Shown here one piece after another: positions 1 through 7,900 of a DNA stretch of 22,739 nucleotides. Origin of the DNA: JBGLNJ01 sp964353405. GTDB lineage: Bacteria; Chloroflexota; Anaerolineae; Fen-1058. The notes beneath the pieces were generated by a model. The model saw nothing but the letters and a program-made list of their open reading frames with translations. It was not told the DNA's origin and ran no database searches. The first letter of the stretch is position 1. Every line of letters begins with the position of its first letter. The stretch covers positions 1-22,739 of the forward strand of contig CAYGWJ010000473.1 of assembly GCA_964353405.1 (NCBI GenBank). Reading direction: 5' to 3'. The translations under genes and the position numbers were made by a program.

Positions 1-1
1 C

Positions 2-1423
2 CTGGTCGGATTACAAGACGCACCTGTACTGGCTCAATCGGTGTCGCTCATTCCCTCTATCGCCCTGACACAGGCAACCACGATTCAGCCGATGACCTAT
101 TCGCTGCCCATTTCACCTGAAACACCCCGAGGCGTCTATCTGATCCGAGTGCAGGGGCAAGATCTCTCGGTGTACCTGCGTCCCGTGCGCGTCCGCAATG
201 AAAGGCCTGTCGGCGATGCGCCTGTCATTGCCCAGTTCGGCGACCGCATCCGCCTGCATCGTGTGCGCGCGGAGCAAACGACGCCGACGCAGCTCGCCGT
301 CACACTCGACTGGTCAACATCAAAACCTGTGGAAGCCAACTATGCCATCGCGGTGCGATTGAGCGGCGTGGCTTCGATTGACACACAGCCGGGCTATGGC
401 TTTTTGCCGACGAGCCTCTGGCGTCCGGGTGAACTTGGCTCTGACCGTTACACACTCGAGCTGCCGGAGGGCACGCCGCCGAAGAACGATTACCAGATTG
501 AGGTGATCTTGTACGACGCGGCGACGCTGGCGGGCATCGGCCAATATATTCAGCCGAACGTCGCGCTCACGCTTTACTCGCGGCGACCGGTGGACTCTGC
601 CACCCTCGCATACTTTGGACCAGAGATGGCGCTGGCCTCGCTCGATTTTCCGGCGACACATCAACAGGGCGCGCCCACGCTCATGGTCAAGACAGGTTGG
701 CTGGCAACAGCAGCGCAATCAGCCGACCGCATCGCGCGCTGGGCCATTTACGATTCAAAGAACACACCCGTCTTTACACAGACCTCCGACCTGGCGGCAA
801 GAGTGTCATCGTCGGCGTGGCCCGTCGGGGCTTACATCATCGGGGACGCGCAGTTGAATATCCCGGTTGGCCTGGCGGCTGGGACCTATCGCGTGGGCGT
901 GACCCTGCTCAATCGAAAAACGCAGGCTGAAGAAGGCAGCTACCTTGCGCCGTCCACGTTCGACGTCATCGGCCATCCACGCAGTTTCACTGCACCGCCA
1001 ATGCAGCATCGCAGCGATGCGGAATTTGGACAACAAATCAGACTGCTAGGTTACGATCACAAATCTCAAATCTCAAATCTCAAATCTCAGATGCAGATCA
1101 CATTGTACTGGCAGGCAATGACTGTCCCGCGTGGCGATTACAAAGTGTTCGTTCACCTGTTCGATCCGGCGGATGAAAAGATCGCGGCTCAACACGACGC
1201 GCTGCCGCTGGAAGGCCGCTATCCGACATCATGGTGGACAACGGGCGAGGTCGTCAGCGAAACGGTGAGGCTGGACTTGCGCGTAAAGCCGGGGACGTAT
1301 CGCCTGGCGGTAGGGCTTTACGATGCGGGGACCGTCACGCGGCTGGTGGCCATCGGGTCAAATGGCGAGCGGCTCGAGGCAGATCGAGCGGTGCTGCCGG
1401 AAACGATCACAGTGCCCAAATAG
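2..1423 (+). CDS. C-terminal part of a large secreted/membrane protein, probably a glycosyltransferase-39-like protein (5' end outside window)
   Basis: The frame is open from base 2 without a start, so the gene enters from the left edge. A GTG at 41 is in frame but is not a convincing start. About 474 residues are visible, with no membrane segment and no catalytic motif. Three repeated beta-sandwich-like modules can be seen, roughly residues 60-185, 190-315 and 320-460 counted from the GTG. They share patterns such as LTLYWQ, VFVHLFDP, PTSWWTTGE and GTYRLAVGLYD. This pattern is familiar from the extracytoplasmic tails of Chloroflexota GT39-type membrane proteins, but the enzyme domain itself would lie outside the window, so the function is inference. 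Bases 1061-1088 within the gene are four perfect heptamer repeats (AAATCTC), which add a KSQISNL-like stretch between two strands of the last module. The gene converges on the M32 carboxypeptidase. Confidence 0.7.
   Translation: MVGLQDAPVLAQSVSLIPSIALTQATTIQPMTYSLPISPETPRGVYLIRVQGQDLSVYLRPVRVRNERPVGDAPVIAQFGDRIRLHRVRAEQTTPTQLAVTLDWSTSKPVEANYAIAVRLSGVASIDTQPGYGFLPTSLWRPGELGSDRYTLELPEGTPPKNDYQIEVILYDAATLAGIGQYIQPNVALTLYSRRPVDSATLAYFGPEMALASLDFPATHQQGAPTLMVKTGWLATAAQSADRIARWAIYDSKNTPVFTQTSDLAARVSSSAWPVGAYIIGDAQLNIPVGLAAGTYRVGVTLLNRKTQAEEGSYLAPSTFDVIGHPRSFTAPPMQHRSDAEFGQQIRLLGYDHKSQISNLKSQMQITLYWQAMTVPRGDYKVFVHLFDPADEKIAAQHDALPLEGRYPTSWWTTGEVVSETVRLDLRVKPGTYRLAVGLYDAGTVTRLVAIGSNGERLEADRAVLPETITVPK
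1061..1088. repeat. Heptamer tandem repeat (AAATCTC)x4 inside a coding sequence
   Basis: Four exact tandem copies of AAATCTC lie in the reading frame of the left-edge gene. Three heptamers make 21 nt, so the array translates with a period of seven residues (KSQISNL). The complementary heptamer GAGATTT and its variants recur inside the murB repeat units and in murD. Confidence 0.9.
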
Positions 1424-1457
1424 AAAGAGCGCGCCAAAAAGAAACCCTGGCACGCTC
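1418..1457 (-). terminator. Rho-independent terminator of the M32 carboxypeptidase gene
   Basis: Bases 1427-1436 pair with 1448-1457 (10 bp, one mismatch) around an 11-nt loop. Read on the minus strand, the stem follows the carboxypeptidase stop at 1478 and is trailed by TTTCTATTT. On the plus strand no T run follows, but the hairpin lies directly after the stop of the left-edge gene and may act on both convergent genes. Confidence 0.65.
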
Positions 1458-1477
1458 AACATCTTGCAGGTTCGGGA

Positions 1478-2983
1478 TTAGAAGTTATACAACTCTCCGT
1501 ACTTGGCGCGCAGGTAGTGAATATACGGCTCGATGCGCATCGGCCCGCCCGTCACGCGCTCGACCAGCTCGGATGCGGTGAACTTGCTGCCGTGCTGGTA
1601 GAGGTTTTCCTTGAGCCAGCCATGCAGCTTGCCAAACTCGCCGCGCTCGATGTCTGCCGGAATCTCGGGATGAGCACGCAGAGCCGCCTCATAGAATTGC
1701 GCGTTCAAGATGTTGCCCAATGTGTATCCCTGGAACGCCCCCCCGATGGGGCCGCTATACCAGTGCACATCTTGCAGAACGCCGTCGCGGTCATCCGGCG
1801 GAGTGATGCCGAGGTCCGTCGTGTAGCGCTCACGCCAGACTTGTGCCAAGTCACGCACCGCCACGTTGCCCTCGAGCAAATCCAGCTCCAGCCCGAAGCG
1901 AATGATCACGTGCAGATTGTATGTCACTTCGTCGGCATCTGTGCGAATCAGCGAGCGGCTGACCTTGTTGATGGCGCGGTAGAACGTATCCAGTGAAACC
2001 GAGCCAAGCTGATCCGGAAACACCGTCTGCAGCTTTAGATAAAAGAATTTCCAAAAGCCCCGGCTGCGCCCGACGAGATTCTCCCACAAGCGCGATTGGC
2101 TTTCGTGGACGCCGGCCGAGGTGCCACTCGCGAGAGGCGTGCCTTCCAACTCCATACGGATGCCCTGCTCGTACATGCCGTGACCGGCTTCGTGCAGTAT
2201 GCTGAACAGCGACTCGCTCAGGTCGTTTTCCTTGACGCGGGTGGTGATGCGCACGTCGCCAATCGAGAACTTCACCGTAAAGGGGTGAGGCGTTTTGTCC
2301 AACCGCCCGCGCCCCAGGTCGTAGCCAAAGCGCTTGACGATGTCTAGCCCAAATGCCAATTGCTGCGGTTCAGAAAAAGTCGCGTGCAGGCACGCGTCGT
2401 CGGTCGCCGGTTGCGACGTGATGGCCTGAACGATAGGGACAAGCTGTTCGCGCAGCTCGGCAAAGAGAGCGCGCAGCGTCGAGGTCTTGACGCCATAGTC
2501 TGCATAGTCAATCAAGGGATCGGCGATGTGCTCATAGCCCGGAAAGAAATTGGCCATTTGGCGGCTCAGGTCAAGCGTCTTTTCCAGATAGGGCAGCACG
2601 GCGTGCAAGTCATTTGCCGGGCGAGCCTTGGCCCAGGCCTCGTAGGAGGCGGCCAGGTGACCGTAAAACTCGGCCACAAATGCCGGTGGAACTCGAATAG
2701 CTCGCTCGTATTCGCGACGCGTGACGCGGATTAGGCTAGCGTCATCCGAGTCGTACGGCAGGCTCTCCTGGTAGGGCTGCAGAGTATCCAACAGCTTGCC
2801 GACGGCCGGGTCGGTGAACTTTACATGCGACAGCCTTGCCAGCGTGGCCAGCTGCCGGCCGCGCGCTGTTGCGCCACCCGGTGGCATGTAGGTAGATTGA
2901 TCCCAGTTCAACAACGCGGCGGCAGAGCCAAGGTCGTTGATTTCGATGAGACGGATTAAGAGTTCCTGCAGTTTGGCTTCCAT
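1478..2983 (-). CDS. Carboxypeptidase, M32 family (carboxypeptidase Taq type)
   Basis: This is a cytoplasmic zinc metallocarboxypeptidase that removes C-terminal residues from peptides. The 501 residues match the usual M32 length of about 500. The zinc site HEAGH is at residues 264-268. The other family signatures follow in order: DVRITTR just before it, HESQSRLWEN after it, then the IRTDADEVTYNLH segment. The ATG at 2983 is chosen because a strong GGGAGGA ribosome-binding site lies 6-7 nt upstream and the protein then begins MEAKLQELL, as relatives do. An upstream in-frame start at 3013 would add ten residues without a good ribosome site. The gene stands alone behind its own probable promoter (3055-3084) and ends at the terminator near 1450. 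All expected catalytic residues are present. Confidence 0.95.
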   Translation of the reverse strand: MEAKLQELLIRLIEINDLGSAAALLNWDQSTYMPPGGATARGRQLATLARLSHVKFTDPAVGKLLDTLQPYQESLPYDSDDASLIRVTRREYERAIRVPPAFVAEFYGHLAASYEAWAKARPANDLHAVLPYLEKTLDLSRQMANFFPGYEHIADPLIDYADYGVKTSTLRALFAELREQLVPIVQAITSQPATDDACLHATFSEPQQLAFGLDIVKRFGYDLGRGRLDKTPHPFTVKFSIGDVRITTRVKENDLSESLFSILHEAGHGMYEQGIRMELEGTPLASGTSAGVHESQSRLWENLVGRSRGFWKFFYLKLQTVFPDQLGSVSLDTFYRAINKVSRSLIRTDADEVTYNLHVIIRFGLELDLLEGNVAVRDLAQVWRERYTTDLGITPPDDRDGVLQDVHWYSGPIGGAFQGYTLGNILNAQFYEAALRAHPEIPADIERGEFGKLHGWLKENLYQHGSKFTASELVERVTGGPMRIEPYIHYLRAKYGELYNF

Positions 2984-3054
2984 GCATATCCTCCCAAGGG
3001 GCTTGCGCCGCAACCGAACCGGCGCAGCCGATTGATCTGCTCCAACACCGCCCC

Positions 3055-3084
3055 ATTATACGCTGTCTTGGCATACAGTGCGAA
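3055..3084 (-). promoter_or_regulatory. Probable promoter of the M32 carboxypeptidase gene
   Basis: On the minus strand a perfect TATAAT (3060-3055) lies about 70 nt upstream of the ATG. A weaker TTCGCA (3084-3079, 4 of 6 to consensus) stands 18 nt before it. The -10 box is convincing; the -35 box is not. Confidence 0.5.
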
Positions 3085-3085
3085 T

Positions 3086-3205
3086 TCAGGGCGCACTGGG
3101 CAGAGTCCAGCGCCAGAACCAGCGCGCCACGGGCGACGGCACGTTCAGGCAGCCGTGACTGCGCGGGCGGCCAAAGTCGTTGTGCCAATACGAATGTCGT
3201 AGACG
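3086..3205 (-). pseudogene. Remnant of an L,D-transpeptidase (YkuD domain) C-terminus
   Basis: Reading the minus strand from about 3190 to the stop at 3086 gives YWHNDFGRPRSHGCLNVP, followed by a W-rich tail ending WTLPSAP. This is the catalytic SHGCLN motif and C-terminal end of YkuD-type L,D-transpeptidases, which form 3-3 cross-links in peptidoglycan. Only about 35 codons survive. Upstream the match moves to another frame (VYDI just before YWHND) and in-frame stops appear, so a frameshift and loss of the 5' part are evident. There is no start codon or ribosome site. It lies in the 329-bp gap between the M32 and MBL genes; the rest of that gap (3206-3312) shows only a small ATCACC/GGTGAT hairpin near 3275-3291. 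A divergent functional fragment is unlikely. Confidence 0.7.
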
Positions 3206-3312
3206 TGGTTGCGTTCGCAATCGCGCTACGGCTTACCATTCGATTGCAGTATAGGAGTGAGGCGGATAAGTTGTCATCACCAGAAGGGTGATTGAGGTGG
3301 ATGAAAAACCTG

Positions 3313-4293
3313 TCAAAACAGGTACGTCGCACCGACAATGCCAGGCAAGCAGGCCTCTGGCATCTGCGTAGCAAACTGACACATGGCCCTAAAGCCAGTG
3401 CAGTGCGAAGGAACAATCAACCTGGGCTGGCACACTTTGATCGCATCCACGGTACGCTGAAGCTCGTCGTCGTTGGCGCGGGCCAAATGAAACCCGCCCA
3501 GGATGGCCCAGACCTTGTCCACGCCGCTGACCTCGCGCGCATGGTTGACTGTGTTGACGATCCCGGAATGCGCACAGCCGGAGAGGATGACCAATCCCTT
3601 GTCTCGCACATTGATGACGATGGCTTGATCGTCGTCCAGATTGTCGCGGATAAAGGCGTCGCCCTCGCGGTAAGCCATCGTCGAAGAGGTGCCGGCCGTC
3701 TCAAAGCTCCGACGTGGGACAGCACCCGTCGTCCAGCAGCCTGGCCCCAGCTCATACGGGCCTTCAGAAAGCACAATCTTTGCGCCGGCTGCCTCCCACT
3801 CAGCCCGTGGCGGCGGAAGCACCGGGCCGTACTTGGCGCCATCGGCGGGAACCCCCCAGCGTTCCCGAAACGCCGCCGGGTGCGCGATGACGGGCACCCG
3901 ACGTCCTTCCATATAGTGGCGTATCTCTTCCGGCGTGGCGTTCTTGTTCCACTCCCGAGGCTGGGGGGTCAGTTCCATCGCTTTGATCGCGTTTGTCAGC
4001 GCAGTGGTATGATCCTCGTGGCCGTGGCTCAGCGCGATCTTGTCAATCGTCGCCGGGTCAACCTTCATGCGCTTTATATTCTCCATCAGTGCGGTTTGGG
4101 TGATGCCGGCGTCCCACAAGATCCTGATGCCCGCAGAGACGAGGTCAACCAGGGCGGAGAAACCGTGCTCGGCCAGCAGGGGCTCGTCTGTAAAATACTT
4201 TACGGTGTCAGTTGACTTGACGATCAAGTCAACCCGGTTGTCAACCAGCACGGTGATGGCCACGCTCTGCGTTTCTCCAAAACGGTCTTTCAT
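3313..4293 (-). CDS. MBL-fold metallo-hydrolase
   Basis: This 326-residue metallo-beta-lactamase-fold protein has the HxHxDH metal site at residues 90-95 (SHGHEDH). Further probable ligands are in IAHPAAF, in LSGCAHSGIVNT and in the C-terminal PSHCTGF. The GCAHSGIVNT segment and overall length are like MBL proteins annotated as 7,8-dihydropterin-6-yl-methyl-4-(beta-D-ribofuranosyl)aminobenzene-5'-phosphate synthase-related. The substrate cannot be told from sequence. There is no signal peptide, so it should be cytoplasmic. The ATG at 4293 has an AAGGAGC ribosome site about 10 nt upstream. The gene is monocistronic: the repeat-rich gap lies upstream and the transpeptidase remnant lies downstream. 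Confidence 0.88.
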   Translation of the reverse strand: MKDRFGETQSVAITVLVDNRVDLIVKSTDTVKYFTDEPLLAEHGFSALVDLVSAGIRILWDAGITQTALMENIKRMKVDPATIDKIALSHGHEDHTTALTNAIKAMELTPQPREWNKNATPEEIRHYMEGRRVPVIAHPAAFRERWGVPADGAKYGPVLPPPRAEWEAAGAKIVLSEGPYELGPGCWTTGAVPRRSFETAGTSSTMAYREGDAFIRDNLDDDQAIVINVRDKGLVILSGCAHSGIVNTVNHAREVSGVDKVWAILGGFHLARANDDELQRTVDAIKVCQPRLIVPSHCTGFRAMCQFATQMPEACLPGIVGATYLF

Positions 4294-4326
4294 ATCAGCT
4301 TTAGCTCCTTTGTTCGCGCAGCCACA

Positions 4327-4355
4327 ATCTTATCACTTGTTAGCCTCACATGCAA
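4327..4355 (-). promoter_or_regulatory. Possible promoter of the MBL-fold gene
   Basis: TTGCAT (4355-4350) and TAAGAT (4332-4327) are separated by 17 nt on the minus strand, about 35 nt upstream of the start codon. Both boxes are imperfect (3 and 4 matches of 6), so this is a weak call supported mainly by position. Confidence 0.3.
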
Positions 4356-4365
4356 CATTGGTCAC

Positions 4366-4449
4366 CTGGTGATTACCTGCATCTTATCGGACTCCCGAAC
4401 TTGTTCGGGCCACTGCCTCAACAAGTTGAGGACTCCACGTAGTTGTGGG
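4366..4449. repeat. MITE-like repeat, copy 1 (right end missing)
   Basis: These 84 bp are identical to copy 2 (4494-4577) at 82 positions. The unit contains two 16-nt hairpins, CCCGAACTTGTTCGGG at 4394-4409 and CCTCAACAAGTTGAGG at 4416-4431. The left end CTGGTGATTAC is present, but the right terminal inverted repeat seen in copy 2 has been lost. Confidence 0.9.
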
Positions 4450-4468
4450 AAACGCAATATCTTGACTC

Positions 4469-4489
4469 TTTACGTTTCACGTTTTACGA
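4469..4489. repeat. Degenerate heptamer repeat (TTTACGT-like)x3
   Basis: Three consecutive heptamers, TTTACGT, TTCACGT and TTTACGA, lie between the two MITE-like copies. Confidence 0.7.
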
Positions 4490-4493
4490 CTCA

Positions 4494-4587
4494 CTGGTGA
4501 TTACCTACATCTTATCGGACTCCCGAACTTGTTCGGGCCACTGCCTCAACAAGTTGAGGACTCTACGTAGTTGTGGGTAGTCACCAG
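4494..4587. repeat. MITE-like repeat, copy 2 (complete, 94 bp)
   Basis: This copy begins CTGGTGATTAC and ends GTAGTCACCAG, which are inverted repeats of each other with 10 of 11 matches. It carries the same two 7-bp-stem hairpins as copy 1. It has no coding capacity. Size and terminal inverted repeats are as expected of a small non-autonomous element, but no partner transposase is in the window. Confidence 0.75.
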
Positions 4588-4605
4588 AATACCCAGGCTT
4601 GACAT

Positions 4606-4630
4606 TGCGACCTGCGACCTGCGACTTGCG
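4606..4630. repeat. Heptamer tandem repeat (TGCGACC)x3
   Basis: Two exact TGCGACC units are followed by TGCGACT and a partial unit, between MITE-like copy 2 and the solo end at 4633. Confidence 0.85.
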
Positions 4631-4632
4631 TC

Positions 4633-4655
4633 ACGTAGTTGTGGGTAGTCACCAG
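4633..4655. repeat. Solo right end of the MITE-like repeat
   Basis: These 23 bp are identical to 4565-4587, the right end of copy 2 including the terminal GTAGTCACCAG. The rest of the element is absent. Confidence 0.8.
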
Positions 4656-4659
4656 TGGT

Positions 4660-4925
4660 CACTACCTCTGCGGCGCATGTTTCTGAATGGGAGAGGCTGC
4701 AGCCTTGTCGTTTAATGGCCGGTGGCGATGCTCCATTCTCCTGAGCACTGCCACCTTGCTACGGTCTGGATTCTCTACTCAATCCTGGCCCTAACCTGGT
4801 TTTCGGTGCAAAACCGGGTAGCATAGGGCCTTGCCCCTGGAAAGTTCCAGGGGTTGTGCCCGCCCAACACGCCGACAAGCGGCTAGGCTACGGCCTTTTG
4901 CACCAGAAACTAACCTGCCCCGGCT
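4660..4925. other. Non-coding region with a row of hairpins, possible structured RNA
   Basis: No credible gene is present between the solo repeat end and the nrdJ stop. Consecutive dyads are visible: the palindrome AGGCTGCAGCCT (4694-4705); a two-part stem GGTGGC + TGCTC / GAGCA + GCCACC (4721-4755); GGATT/AATCC (4768-4785); a long stem GGCCCTA + ACCTGGTTTT / AAAACCGGGT + TAGGGCC (4787-4830); and the 20-bp palindrome (4834-4853). In addition, 4798-4830 and the complement of about 4882-4911 are similar (shared GGTGCAAAA core), so a larger fold is possible. It lies 3' of nrdJ and upstream of the MBL gene. I do not recognise a known RNA family. Confidence 0.4.
4834..4853. repeat. 20-bp palindromic repeat, copy 1
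   Basis: CCCCTGGAA and TTCCAGGGG are perfect 9-bp arms around AG. Both sides are flanked by TTG. The copy lies in the non-coding region 3' of nrdJ. Confidence 0.85.
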
Positions 4926-7900
4926 TTAGCACTCGCTGTAACCACACGAGTAGCACTTGCGGCAGCCTTCTTCTTCGACCAGCGAGGCGTGCCCGCAATC
5001 AGGGCACAGATCGCCCAGCTTGAAGGCCAGTTGAGTGGCTTCCGGCTCTTGACCGTGGCCGCTGTCGCCGGGCACAGGCTGTTGGCCCAGGTACTCGGCC
5101 AACACATGCGCCACACCGTCCGGCAGCGAGAGAATGCGATTAGGGCCAAAGCCCAGCGGCCGCCCGCCGCCAATGCCGCTGAGCTGATTGACGACTTCGG
5201 TCAAACGCTCGGTGGGCGGGACGGGCGAAGTCAGCCGCAGGATGTATGAGATGAGCCGCCCCATCGCTTCGGACACGGCATAGGTCTCGCTCCCCGCCTT
5301 GCTGGTGTGCATAAAGATTTCGAACGGCTCGCCGCCGCCATTCTCGTTGATCGTGACGAACGTCGTGCCCAGTGGCGTGCTCATTCGGTAGGTCGTGCCG
5401 GGCAGCACCTTGGGGCGCGGCTTCTTGGCTGGCAATGCCGGCGCCGGCGGCTCCTTGGCCTGCCGGGTCGCCTTGGTCTCTAGCACCACCTTTTCGCGCG
5501 AGCCGGTAACATAGATCGTCAAACCCTTGCAGCCCAGCTCCCACGCCAAAAAGTAAGCCTGCGCCACATCGTCCACGGTCGCTGTGACCGGCAGATTGGT
5601 TGTCTTGGAGATGCTGTTATCCACAAAGCGCTGCAACGCTGCCTGCATCGTCACGTGCTCCTCATGCGTGATGTCTTGAGAAACGACAAAAGTACGCCGG
5701 ATGGACTCGGGCACGTCCACCTCCTGGCACGAGCCTTTGAGCATGACTTGCTCGTAAATTTCGCGGCGCGCCTCTTTTTCCACACCCGCGTCTATCAACG
5801 CCCGTTCGAACAGGGGGCTGGCATAGGTCAATTGCAGGTCGCGGCCATTGTCGTTGACGTGGCGGATATAGGCCAGCGCAAACACCGGCTCGCAGCCGTA
5901 GCCTTCGCAGCCGGCCACCGTGCCGATGGTTCCGGTCGGAGCTACCGTCGTCTGAGCTGCATTGCGGATGCCATGGCGCTTGATACCCGCGACGATGCTG
6001 TCCCAGTGGATCGGCGGTCGCCCCCAATCGCGCCGGTAGGGCGCGAGCGGGGTGGGGGGCTCCCATTTCAAATTCTTTGGATCGTAAATACTGCCCTCAA
6101 TCGCCAGGAACGGGCCGCGCTGTTTTGCCAGCTCGACGCTGGTGCGCATACAGTGGTAGCGGGCAAACTCCATCACCTGCCCGGCAAACTCTTGCGCTTC
6201 TTCGCTGCCGTAGCGGATGCCCAGGTGATACATCAGGTCGCCCAGGCCCATGATACCCAGGCCGATGCGCCGCGCGCGGTGAGCGGCTTCCTTGAGCTGC
6301 GGCACCGCGGGGACATACGCATTGGCCGTCACGACGTTGTCCAGAAAGTGCGTGGACAGCGCCGTGCTTTCTTCCAACTTGTCCCAGTCCACACGCCCGC
6401 CGGGCGTGATGTGCTGAGCCAGGTTGATCGAGCCCAGGCAGCAGTTCTCGTATGGCCCAAGCCATTGTTCGCCGCATGGATTTGTCGCTTCAAGCTCATA
6501 CAGATGCGGCACGGGATTCGTGCGGTTGGCCGCATCCAGGAAAAGCACCCCCGGCTCGCCGTTGTGATGCGCGTATTTGACGATCTCGTCAAAAATGTCG
6601 TGCGCGCGGACGACCTTCCACACCTTGCCATCCTGGGGGCCTATCAATTCAAAGTCACGGTCATCCCGCACCGCGCGCATGAACTCGTCGGTGATGCCGA
6701 CCGAGATGTTGAAATTGGTGATCTGGTCTTCACTCGTCTTGCAGCGGATAAAGTCCAAAATGTCGGGATGATCCACGCGCAGGACGGCCATGTTCGCGCC
6801 GCGCCTTGTGTTGTGCGTGACCAGGCCGTTCGCGAGATACGTATGGTTGCCATCCACTTCCAAGTCCAGCGTCAAGGCCTGGTCCTCTGATTCGACGCCG
6901 ATCACCTGCGCAAACCACAACCCATCGGGTGAGACGGCGTGCTCGGCAAATGCGGGAAAGGCTTGGCAAAGCTGGTCATACCCTGAACGAGTCAAGTTGC
7001 GGTCGTCGCGCAGGTAGCGCAACAAGGCCCGCCGCAATCTGGGGTTATCGCTGCGGAATTTGCGTCCCATGCCCCGCCCGCGCGCATCTATTTGCTCCAG
7101 AGTGATAGCGTCCAACACGGGTTGTAGCCAATAGCGAGCGCAGGGCAGGATATAAGTGCTTTCGCGGCGCAGGTCGCATTCCCATGCCATGCAGGCCGCA
7201 AAACGCGAGCGCGGGTCGCAACCGATCCTGTCTCGCCACGCTTGCAGGCCCAGAGCGCTCTCGATGCGAAGATGGTAAACCGTTGCCTGTCCATAGTGTG
7301 AAGCGCCGGGTGTTATTGACCGGATGCGAACCGGGCAGCCCAGCCCGATCAGTAAAGTGGATACCTCTTCGACAAGCCGCTGAGAAGTCATGCTCAAGTC
7401 GGGATAACCGTGACTGAGACTGCCGTCGGCTTCGAACAGCCCGCGCAAAAAAGCGCCGACGACCTCTGGACAAGATTGCCGGATCAAACGCGGCACTTGG
7501 GCCCTGCGGCTTACAGATTTGCCCAGACCATTCAACTGCAAGAAATCTTTGACAGCGCGATTGTCTACCACAAACGTCACGGAACGATCATTGGGCTTTT
7601 GCTGCCGATGAACGGCAACGCCAAACAGCCGTTCGATCAAAGTGGGCATTTCGGTCATCAGGTATGAGGTGTGCGCCACACTCACCCCAATGCGATGATC
7701 ATCGGGTTGAGCCGCAACAAATCCATCGCCGATGAGATAGCCCAGGAAAAATGCCAGTTCTTCATCCAATACCGAAGGCAGCTTGGGCCAGACTTGATTG
7801 CCGTGTTCTGAGTGAGGCTGCCGAAGCGCGTGCAATTGTCCTCGATGTTGACCGAGTTGTACCAACACCCAATCGCCGGAGCGCAAGTCCTGCAGCGTTC

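Noticed and set aside
2742..3416. Minus-strand open frame of 224 codons spanning the M32-MBL gap
   Set aside because: It overlaps the 5' end of the M32 gene and the 3' end of the MBL gene in the wrong frame, has no ribosome site, and crosses the transpeptidase remnant out of frame.
3313..4293. Assignment of the MBL-fold protein to folate/methanopterin synthesis
   Set aside because: Similarity to proteins so named is at the fold and motif level only. No pathway neighbours are present, so no specific substrate is claimed.
4660..4925. Cobalamin riboswitch linked to B12-dependent nrdJ
   Set aside because: There are GGTGCAAAA and CAGGAGA fragments, but no ordered cobalamin-riboswitch core or B12 box. 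The region also lies downstream of nrdJ, not upstream. The true nrdJ leader (8685-8797) shows only a plain hairpin.
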